From Halobacteriales archaeon SW_10_68_16 (GTDB lineage Archaea > Halobacteriota > Halobacteria > Halobacteriales > Haloarculaceae), in NCBI GenBank assembly GCA_003023485.1, contig PXSG01000001.1, positions 1-12,145 on the forward strand: a DNA stretch of 12,145 bases. Reading direction: 5' to 3'. Below, one piece after another: positions 6,101 to 11,636 of this stretch. How positions within the stretch are numbered: the first letter of the stretch is position 1; every line of letters starts with the position of its first letter. Under the pieces are notes generated by a model. That model did not search any database, had not been told where the DNA came from, and saw nothing but the letters and a program-made list of their open reading frames with translations. The position numbers were made by a program, and so were the translations under genes.

Positions 6101-7399
6101 ATGCCGGACCTCGACGCCATCGCCCGGCGGCTGGACACGCTGGAGACGCTCGTCTCTATCGGCGGGCGCACGCTGTTTTTGGCGGACACGAACCCGGTCC
6201 CGCCCGAGTGGGACCACATCACGAAGGTCGACCCGGAGGGCGAAAAGCAGTTGCCGCTGGCCTACCCGCTCTATCTCGCACACACGAGTGCAGTCTCCGT
6301 GGGCGGTTCGCGGAACGTCACCGAACAGAACACGCTCGAGACGTTCGACCTGCTGGACGAGACGCCGGTGCCCGCGTTCCACGAGCCGAGCGAGGCGACT
6401 CACGTCACCGAAGACGTCCACGACCGCGCCGAGTTCATGGCCGTCCCGGAGGTGCTCAACGGCGATACCGAGGCAATCGTCGGGGCGCTCGGGAAGTCAC
6501 TCGAACACGGCCGCGAGGAGATGGCCCCCAATATCCTCGACCGGAAGCTCCCGCTCCCGCTCGGGGGGACCATCGAGGACCGGCTCTCGAACTTCCTGAC
6601 CTCGTGGCTGTTCAACGAGGCCGTCTTCGAGGCGTACATCATCATGAACGTCGACAGCGCGGCCGCCCGCGAGGCCGGCGTGGACGAGGACGACCGGCTC
6701 TCGCCCCGCCAGGCCAAACAGCACGCCATGGCGGCCGAACACCACCTCGAGAGCGAGGTCGTCTACCTCGAGTACTCGGGTACCTTCGGCGGCGAGGAGG
6801 CGGTCGACATCCTCGGGGCAGTAGAGGACAGCGTCGAGTGGTCGCGGGTCTGGTACGGCGGCGGACTCGACACCCGCGAGAACGCCCGGGCGGTCCTCGA
6901 CGCGGGCGCCGACGCGGTGGTCGTCGGGGACATCTTCCACCGGACCGCCGCCGAGGAACGCGAGCACTGCGAGGCCGCGCGGGAGGCACTGGGGACCGAC
7001 GCCGGCCCCGACGAGATCGAGGAGTGGGTCCGCGAGAACGTCGACATCGAGGCGTTCAGCGGCACCCGCTACCTCTCGACGATCACCGCCGTCGCCAATC
7101 CGGCAGCGCAGGCACGCCGGTACCTCGTCGCGGCCATCGGGGTGTACCTCCGGCTCGCGGAACTGGGCGAGGAACTCGCTGCCGAGGAGCCCGGGACCCT
7201 CGCCGGCGTCGAGCGGTTCGTCGAGTCCCGACAGCCAGTGGCGGACGGTAACTCCACGACTGCGGGCGACGATGGGTCGACTGTGACGCTCGATACGCGG
7301 TACTCCAGACGCCTCGCCGTGTCAGTACTCGCCGACGCCGCCGGTCTCTCCTCGGACCTTCCGGTCGCCCACCTGGCAGTCGACGTCGACGACCTATGA
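6101..7399 (+). CDS. Extended geranylgeranylglyceryl-phosphate synthase-like (PcrB/GGGPS family) TIM-barrel protein
   Basis: A 432-residue protein whose first 280 residues match the GGGPS/HepGPS (PcrB) fold, the family that joins a prenyl diphosphate to glycerol-1-phosphate. Visible motifs are WDHITKVDPEGEKQ (Mg-ligand Asp44), SAVSVGGSRNVTEQ (residues 63-76), EFMAVPEVLNGDTEAIVGAL, EVVYLEYSGTFGG (Glu224), WYGGGLDTRENA (251-262, phosphate site) and ADAVVVGDIFH. Differences from the canonical haloarchaeal enzyme of about 220-230 residues are DPEGEK where DPDK is usual, a longer middle segment (about 143-180) before EAYIIMN, and a C-terminal region of about 150 residues. That region holds a helical part (DEIEEWVRENVDIEAF...) and an acidic tail with a low-complexity stretch near 380-395. 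Haloarchaea usually carry a separate short GGGPS, so this may be a paralogue with another prenyl length or role. Context with UbiA and a geranylgeranyl reductase supports lipid synthesis. The family is secure; the substrate is not. Confidence 0.82.
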   Translation: MPDLDAIARRLDTLETLVSIGGRTLFLADTNPVPPEWDHITKVDPEGEKQLPLAYPLYLAHTSAVSVGGSRNVTEQNTLETFDLLDETPVPAFHEPSEATHVTEDVHDRAEFMAVPEVLNGDTEAIVGALGKSLEHGREEMAPNILDRKLPLPLGGTIEDRLSNFLTSWLFNEAVFEAYIIMNVDSAAAREAGVDEDDRLSPRQAKQHAMAAEHHLESEVVYLEYSGTFGGEEAVDILGAVEDSVEWSRVWYGGGLDTRENARAVLDAGADAVVVGDIFHRTAAEEREHCEAAREALGTDAGPDEIEEWVRENVDIEAFSGTRYLSTITAVANPAAQARRYLVAAIGVYLRLAELGEELAAEEPGTLAGVERFVESRQPVADGNSTTAGDDGSTVTLDTRYSRRLAVSVLADAAGLSSDLPVAHLAVDVDDL

Positions 7400-7683
7400 C
7401 GATGCGCGCGACCAGGCACTGGCACACAGTCGGGACGCCGACAGTGTCGCCGCGGCCGTCCTCCGTGGGCGAACAGAGGTAGGTCAAACACATCCACCCG
7501 GTCATGATTCGTTCAACACGCTGGCAGGGAGAACAGTCCCGAACCGCGTTGTACTGCCCGTTCAGTCTGTTCTTCGACGAGCGACTTCCGTGCCCCGACT
7601 TTATTTTCACATCCGGTCCTCGGCTCTACCTGTTCCGACGGCGAGACGGGCGAACTATATGACGCTGGTGCGTTGGCACGTCT
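7400..7683 (+). other. Intergenic spacer with T-rich element, no supportable gene
   Basis: The 284 bp downstream of the GGGPS-like gene hold no ORF with family character. Open frames crossing it on either strand are Arg/Pro-rich or run antisense into known genes. A T-rich run, ACTTTATTTTC (7598-7608), could act as an archaeal terminator for the upstream gene or as a second TATA-like box. An 11-bp odd palindrome, CGACAGTGTCG, sits at 7439-7449. The last 30 bp hold the promoter of the following gene. I see no tRNA or other structured RNA here. Confidence 0.5.
7653..7660 (+). promoter_or_regulatory. TATA-box promoter for the DUF5783-type gene
   Basis: AACTATAT is centred about 27 nt upstream of the ATG at 7684, the spacing of a leaderless haloarchaeal transcript. 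It supports the chosen start. Confidence 0.6.
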
Positions 7684-8034
7684 ATGACCGATCCGGGAGA
7701 GACCGACCGACCTGCGGACACCGAGGAGTTCGCTCGCAAATTCGAGGCCAAGTACGAGCACTACTTCCCCGAACTGCAGCAGGCCTACCGGCAGGCCTTC
7801 GAGACGATGAACGACGCCTACGACTCCGAACTGATCCACGCCATCGATCAGCAGATACTGGCCGAGAGCGAACCCCTCTACGAGGGCGACGGCCAGTTCC
7901 GCGTGGAACTCCCCGAGGAGCCGGTCGGGAAACTCGGGGGCGTGGTCGTCGCCGACGAGAAGGCCGAGGCGGTTCTGGAACGGTACGTCGGGGAGATCGA
8001 GACGGAACTGCGCGGCGTGTTCGGGTTCGAGTAG
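7684..8034 (+). CDS. Haloarchaeal DUF5783-type protein
   Basis: A 116-residue, very acidic soluble protein that I recognise as resembling the haloarchaeal family DUF5783, of unknown function. Characteristic blocks are FEAKYEHYFPELQQAYRQAF, NDAYDSELIHAIDQQILAES, EPLYEGDGQFRVELPEEP and the end ELRGVFGFE. The first half is predicted helical and the second half alpha/beta. There are no cysteines, no obvious catalytic signature, no signal peptide and no membrane segment. The length is normal for the family as I recall it, so the gene looks complete. It is followed after 79 bp by the NifU-domain gene on the same strand, which has its own weak promoter element, so cotranscription is possible but not required. 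Confidence 0.8.
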   Translation: MTDPGETDRPADTEEFARKFEAKYEHYFPELQQAYRQAFETMNDAYDSELIHAIDQQILAESEPLYEGDGQFRVELPEEPVGKLGGVVVADEKAEAVLERYVGEIETELRGVFGFE

Positions 8035-8081
8035 ACCCACTGACCTCCGTGGTCGGCAGGTCGGGGGTGGGCGAGTCCAAA

Positions 8082-8089
8082 GGCCTAAG
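8082..8089 (+). promoter_or_regulatory. Weak TATA-like element for the NifU-domain gene
   Basis: GGCCTAAG, preceded by a CCAAA purine-rich stretch that could act as a BRE, lies about 28 nt before the ATG at 8114. The spacing is right but the match to a TATA box is poor. Confidence 0.35.
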
Positions 8090-8113
8090 CCCGGCGGCCG
8101 TCTATCACCCGGT

Positions 8114-8482
8114 ATGAGCACGGAGACGGAGAACCCAGACGACGAACTGCGCGAGCGGATCACGAACTTCCTGCGGCGGAACTTCCCCCAGATCCAGATG
8201 CACGGGGGCAGCGCCGCCATCCAGGACCTCGACCGCGAGGAGGGGAGCGTCACCATCCAGCTCGGCGGTGCCTGTTCGGGCTGTGGCATCTCGCCGATGA
8301 CCATCCAGGCGATCAAGACACGCATGACCAAGGAGATTCCCGAGATCGACACCGTCCACGCCTCGACGGGCATGAGCGGCAACGAGGGGATGGCCGGCGG
8401 CGCCGACATGAGCCCCTCCTTCCCCGGCGAGACCCGCGGCGGCGACGTCGAGGACGACGAGGGTCCCGAGGCGCCGTTCTAA
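8114..8482 (+). CDS. NifU C-terminal domain iron-sulfur scaffold protein
   Basis: A 122-residue protein carrying a NifU C-terminal (NfuA-like) domain, which transiently holds an Fe-S cluster and passes it to apo-proteins. The domain covers about residues 10-85: a first helix DDELRERITNFLRRNFPQIQ, the MHGGSAAIQDLDREEGSVTI strand pair, and the cluster-binding Cys54-x-x-Cys57 in LGGACSGCGISPMTIQAIK. EIPEIDTVHA closes the fold. The tail from about residue 88 is Gly/Met/acidic-rich and probably disordered, which I recall as common in haloarchaeal members. Such proteins usually bind one [4Fe-4S] per dimer. The N-terminal scaffold domain of full-length NifU is absent, as is normal for Nfu-type proteins. 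The gene appears monocistronic or loosely linked to the upstream DUF5783 gene. Confidence 0.92.
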   Translation: MSTETENPDDELRERITNFLRRNFPQIQMHGGSAAIQDLDREEGSVTIQLGGACSGCGISPMTIQAIKTRMTKEIPEIDTVHASTGMSGNEGMAGGADMSPSFPGETRGGDVEDDEGPEAPF

Positions 8483-8485
8483 ACG

Positions 8486-8493
8486 CATTTATT
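8486..8493 (+). promoter_or_regulatory. TATA-box promoter for the sulfatase-fold gene
   Basis: CATTTATT begins 4 nt after the NifU-gene stop, with its centre about 26 nt before the ATG at 8516. It indicates a leaderless transcript and favours the ATG at 8516 over the in-frame ATG at 8501, which falls inside the promoter spacer. Confidence 0.55.
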
Positions 8494-8515
8494 CCCGCGG
8501 GTGGTCGGGGGTAGT

Positions 8516-10015
8516 ATGACCGCCGACCGGCCGAACGTCCTCTTCGTCGTGCTGGATACGGTCCGGAAGGACCACCTCTCGGTGTACGGGTACGATCGGC
8601 CGACGTCGCCGACCCTGGAGTCGCTCGCCGAGGAGGCACGCGTCTACGAGCAGGCCGTCACGCAGGCGCCCTGGACGCTGCCGTCCCACGCCTCGCTGTT
8701 CACGGGGCTGTACCCCAGCGAGCACGGCGCCACCCAGGAGGTCCCCTACCTCGAGGGGGCGACGACGCTCGCGGAGTCGCTGTCGGCGGCCGGCTACGCC
8801 ACCTGCTGTTACTCCTCGAACGCCTGGATCACCCCCTACACGCGCCTGACTGACGGTTTCGACGACAGTGACAACTTCTTCAAGGTGATGCCCGGCGACG
8901 TCCTCTCGGGGCCGCTGGCCCGCGCCTGGAAAGCGCTGAACGACAGCGACCGCCTGCGCGGGCTCGCGGACACCCTCGTCGCGGTCGGCGCGGCCATCCC
9001 CAGCCGCCTCGCCTCGGGCGAGGGCGAGGACTCCAAGACCCCGGCGGTCGTCGACCGCACCATCGACTTCGTCGAGCGCGCCGACGAGCGGGACCAGCCC
9101 TTCTTCGCGTTCGTCAACCTCATGGACGCCCACCAGCCCTACCACCCCCCAGAGGAGTACGCCGAGCAGTTCGCGCCCGGCGTCGACTCCTCGGCGGTGG
9201 TCCAGAGCGCGACGGCGTTCAACTGCGGGGCCGAGACGGTCACCGACGACGAGTGGGCGGACATCGAGGGGCTCTACGACGCCGAGATCCGCCACATGGA
9301 CGCCCAGCTCGGCCGGCTGTTCGAGTACCTGCGCGGAGCCGGGCTCTGGGAGGAGACGGCCGTCGTCGTCTGTGCCGACCACGGCGAACTCCTCGGAGAG
9401 CATGGCCTCTACGGCCACGAGTTCAACATCTACGAGCCGGTGGTCAACGTCCCGCTGGTGGTCGACCACCCCGCCCTGGCCGCCGGCCGGGACGACCGGC
9501 AGGTCGAACTGCTCGACATCTATCACACCATCCTGGACGCGACCGACACCGAGGGCCGGGGCGTGTCACTCGACCCCCGGCGGTCGTTGCTCCGTGAGGA
9601 GTACCGCGACCTCGACGAGTTCCCGGGCGCGGGCGCCTACGGGTTCATCGAGTACCACCGGCCGCTGGTCGAACTCAACCAACTGGAGTCGGTCGCCGCT
9701 TCGGCGGAGATCGACCTCGACGAGGAGTCGCGCTTCTACTCGCGGATGCGTGCCGCCCGCCGCCCCGACGCCAAGTACATCCGCAACGAACGCATCCCCG
9801 ACGAGGCCTACCGTCTCGACACCGACCCCGGAGAGGGGGAGGATCTCGCCGGGAGCGACGACCCAGCCATCGCGGAGACGGAGGCTGCCCTCGCCGCCTT
9901 CGAGGAACGTGTCGGCGGCGAGTGGAAGGCCGTCGACCGCGGGGACGAGGACGTCCTCGGGGATATGGGTCAGGAAGCCAAAGAGCGGTTGCGCGATCTG
10001 GGCTACGTGGAGTGA
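8516..10015 (+). CDS. Sulfatase-fold (alkaline phosphatase superfamily) hydrolase with Thr nucleophile
   Basis: A 499-residue enzyme of the sulfatase/alkaline-phosphatase superfamily. The opening RPNVLFVVLDTVRKDHLSVY supplies the first metal ligand (Asp14). The second metal site is Asp288-His289 in VVCADHGELLGEHG, followed by YGHEFNIYEPVVNVPLVV and, earlier, NLMDAHQPYHPP. At the nucleophile position the sequence is APWTLPSHASLFTG, so Thr54 replaces the Cys/Ser that is converted to formylglycine in true sulfatases (C/S-x-P-S-R) and His58 replaces the Arg. Thr nucleophiles are used by superfamily members such as LtaS, EptA and NPP phosphodiesterases. A phospho-transfer or phosphodiesterase role is therefore at least as likely as sulfatase activity, although such haloarchaeal proteins are routinely called sulfatases. 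It lacks a signal peptide or membrane helix, so it appears cytosolic. The gene is complete and stands alone behind its own promoter. Confidence 0.88.
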   Translation: MTADRPNVLFVVLDTVRKDHLSVYGYDRPTSPTLESLAEEARVYEQAVTQAPWTLPSHASLFTGLYPSEHGATQEVPYLEGATTLAESLSAAGYATCCYSSNAWITPYTRLTDGFDDSDNFFKVMPGDVLSGPLARAWKALNDSDRLRGLADTLVAVGAAIPSRLASGEGEDSKTPAVVDRTIDFVERADERDQPFFAFVNLMDAHQPYHPPEEYAEQFAPGVDSSAVVQSATAFNCGAETVTDDEWADIEGLYDAEIRHMDAQLGRLFEYLRGAGLWEETAVVVCADHGELLGEHGLYGHEFNIYEPVVNVPLVVDHPALAAGRDDRQVELLDIYHTILDATDTEGRGVSLDPRRSLLREEYRDLDEFPGAGAYGFIEYHRPLVELNQLESVAASAEIDLDEESRFYSRMRAARRPDAKYIRNERIPDEAYRLDTDPGEGEDLAGSDDPAIAETEAALAAFEERVGGEWKAVDRGDEDVLGDMGQEAKERLRDLGYVE

Positions 10016-10161
10016 GGCCGGTGTCGTCGCCGGCGGGTGGTCGATTGTCCACCGGTATACCCATCCATTCTCGAACTTTGATTTGTCTGAATGTAAACCG
10101 TCACGGGAATTACGTTTTCCAGTTACGACATATAGGATGCTAATAACGAAATATAGACAAT
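10016..10161 (+). other. A/T-rich intergenic region upstream of the TAXI operon
   Basis: After about 45 GC-rich bases the composition drops sharply (about 10068-10161), in contrast with the rest of the window. T-rich segments (ACTTTGATTTGTC, near 10076-10088) could terminate the sulfatase-fold gene. An imperfect inverted repeat, AAACCGT (10095-10101) and ACGTTTT (10112-10118), lies upstream of the promoter and might be an operator. No gene is supportable here. Confidence 0.5.
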
Positions 10162-10169
10162 GATATAAG
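10162..10169 (+). promoter_or_regulatory. TATA-box promoter for the TRAP-TAXI operon
   Basis: GATATAAG lies about 29 nt upstream of the ATG at 10195. A GGAG purine tract at 10177-10180 is 14 nt from the ATG, which is too far for a good Shine-Dalgarno, so a leaderless or very short-leader transcript is more likely. Confidence 0.6.
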
Positions 10170-10194
10170 GGGCGTAGGAGAAATATCACAACGT

Positions 10195-11192
10195 ATGTCA
10201 CGGAAACGTACTCGGCGGCAGTTCCTCGCACTGACAGGCGCAACGGGCGTCACCGCACTGGCTGGCTGTGGTGGCGACGGCGGCGACGGCGACGATGGCG
10301 GCAGTGATGGTGACGACGGTGGCAGCGACGGAAGCGACGGCGGCGATGGAAGCGACGGCGGCGACGACATGGACGGCGACGGCGGCGGCGGACGTCTCTG
10401 TTCAAGACGGTCGTCGAGGAGCACACGGACTTCACGCTGAACGTCCAGTCGACGGGTGCGAGCGTCGAGAACGTCGGCAGCCTCGCGAGCGAGGACGCCG
10501 ACTTCGCGCTCATCCAGAACGACATCGCCTCCTTCGCGAAGAACAGCACCGGCATCGACACGTTCGAGGACAACGCCATCCCGAGCCTGATGGGCGTCGC
10601 GACGCTGTACCCCGAGACGATCACCGTCGTCACGCTCCAGAGCACGGGCATCGAGACGGTCGAGGACCTCTCCGGGGCGACGATCAACACCGGCGACCTC
10701 GGGTCGGGGACGCAGGTCAACGCCCTCCAGATCCTGGAGGCGGTCGGTGTCGAGGAGTTCGACGAGCAGAACGCCTCGTTCTCGCAGGCGGCCGACCAGC
10801 TCCGCAACGGCGACATCGACGCCGCGTTCGTCGTCGGCGGGTGGCCCGTCGGCGCCATCGAGGACCTCGCGACCACCAACGACATCAACATCGTCCCCAT
10901 CGAGGGCGAGGACCGCGAGGCCGTCAAGGACGCCGCCTCCTGGTTCGCGGACGACACCATCCCCGGCGGCACCTACTCGGGCGTCGACGAGGACGTCGAG
11001 ACCGTCTCGGTCCAGGCGATGATCGCGACCAACGAGTCCCAGTCCGAGGACACCGTCGAGACGGTCACGGAGGCAATCTTCGAGAACGTCGACGACCTCA
11101 CGATCAAGACGGACTTCATCAGCGCCGACAGCGCACAGGACGGCATGTCGATCGAACTCCATCCCGGCGCGCAGGCGTACTTCGAGATGTAG
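10195..11192 (+). pseudogene. TRAP transporter TAXI-family solute receptor, frame-broken with missing N-terminal core segment
   Basis: The extracytoplasmic substrate-binding lipoprotein of a TAXI-type TRAP transporter. The N-terminus has a twin-arginine signal (RTRRQFLALTG) and lipobox TALAGC with Cys25, then a Gly/Asp/Ser linker. At about 10392-10400 the frame breaks. A different frame then carries FKTVVEEHTDFTLNVQSTGA, NVGSLASEDADFALIQNDI, GVATLYPETITVV, TGDLGSGTQVNALQILEAVG, DIDAAFVVGGWPVGAIEDLA, IPGGTYSGVDEDVETVS and SIELHPGAQAYFEM to the TAG at 11190-11192. The hallmark first strand and loop of TAXI receptors (W-x-x-G-G-T-G-G-x-Y-x-P), normally between linker and FKTVVE, is absent, so about 20 codons are missing as well as the frame. 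As written, no intact receptor can be made. The first gene of the operon, followed by DUF1850 and permease genes. Confidence 0.8.
10270..10391 (+). repeat. Degenerate GGCGAC/AGCGAC hexamer tract (Gly-Asp-Ser linker)
   Basis: About 120 bp of imperfect hexamer repeats, mainly GGCGAC and GGCAGC/AGCGAC variants, encode the flexible acidic linker behind the lipobox cysteine (GGSDGDDGGSDGSDGGDGSD). Such linkers are normal in haloarchaeal lipoproteins. Repetitive DNA like this is prone to slippage and to misassembly, and the TAXI frame break lies at its 3' edge. Confidence 0.75.
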
Positions 11193-11195
11193 GCA

Positions 11196-11212
11196 GGCCG
11201 GGTCTCCCGGCC
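11196..11212 (+). other. Perfect 7-bp hairpin just after the TAXI receptor stop
   Basis: GGCCGGG, TCT loop, CCCGGCC: a perfect GC stem starting 4 nt after the receptor stop codon. Between a solute-receptor gene and the membrane genes of the same operon, such a stem could stabilise the receptor mRNA 3' end or mark a processing site. No poly-T follows, so it is not an obvious terminator. Confidence 0.5.
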
Positions 11213-11246
11213 CGACGCGGCGTCACTGACTCATGTTTCGCCCCGA

Positions 11247-11267
11247 ATCGGCACGGAGCGTGCCGAT
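11247..11267 (+). other. Perfect 9-bp hairpin at the 5' end of the DUF1850 region
   Basis: ATCGGCACG, GAG loop, CGTGCCGAT: a perfect 9-bp stem with a 3-nt loop. It sits exactly where the first recognisable DUF1850 residues (ADTGER) begin, so it marks either the junction of a deletion or an intercistronic RNA structure. Confidence 0.55.
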
Positions 11268-11636
11268 ACCGGCGAGCGGATCATCACCCAGCCCGTCGAG
11301 AACGGGACGGCCGTCGCACTCGAGTACACCCACAGCGTCGAGAAATCCCGCGTCTACGACGGATATACGGTCCGGGGGGAAAAACTGGCCATGACACGGA
11401 TGGAGTTCGAATCCTACGGCTGGGGGCTGCCGGCGGACGCCAACGTCACCCGCGAGGACGGCCACCTGGTGTCCCACCCGGAGGGATCGTTCGCCGAGCT
11501 GTCGGTGTCCCCCGGCGAGATCGCGGGCCACCGCCTCCACGTCGGTGACCGGACGTACGACCTCGTGGAGCGCTCGAACGGTACCTCGGTGCGCATCTAC
11601 GTCGAGCGGGAGTCACCGCTCGACTCCCTTCCATGA
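11262..11636 (+). pseudogene. DUF1850 family protein, 5' truncated
   Basis: The small DUF1850 protein that commonly lies between receptor and permease in TRAP-TAXI operons. Its role is not established. The readable frame starts ADTGERIITQPVENG and continues VALEYTHSVEKSRVYDGY, RMEFESYGWGLPADANV, SPGEIAGHRLHVGDRTYDLV and a C-terminus ESPLDSLP. What is missing is the start: upstream in this frame there is no ATG or GTG before the receptor stop, and the usual N-terminal signal/membrane segment of about 30 residues is absent. An ATG at 11233 (MFRPE...) is in a different frame. The first in-frame ATG, at 11391, would give an 81-residue protein lacking the conserved EYTHSVEK block. The stop overlaps the permease ATG (ATGA), showing an operon with translational coupling. 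Confidence 0.72.

Noticed and set aside
7395..7683. Open frame continuing from the end of the GGGPS-like gene through the spacer
   Set aside because: The translated stretch has no start supported by a promoter and no haloarchaeal acidic bias, and it turns Arg-rich before the next gene.
8489..9526. Long minus-strand open frame antisense to the sulfatase-fold gene
   Set aside because: It is Val/Gly/Asp-rich and mirrors the codon structure of the opposite gene. The plus-strand product has clear superfamily motifs and a promoter.
10270..10391. Possible CRISPR-like or regulatory repeat array
   Set aside because: The units are degenerate hexamers without spacers and simply encode a Gly-Asp-Ser lipoprotein linker.
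10140..11162. Minus-strand open frame across the TAXI receptor
   Set aside because: It ends in Pro/Ser repeats made by the reverse complement of the hexamer tract, and the plus strand carries a recognisable receptor in two frames.
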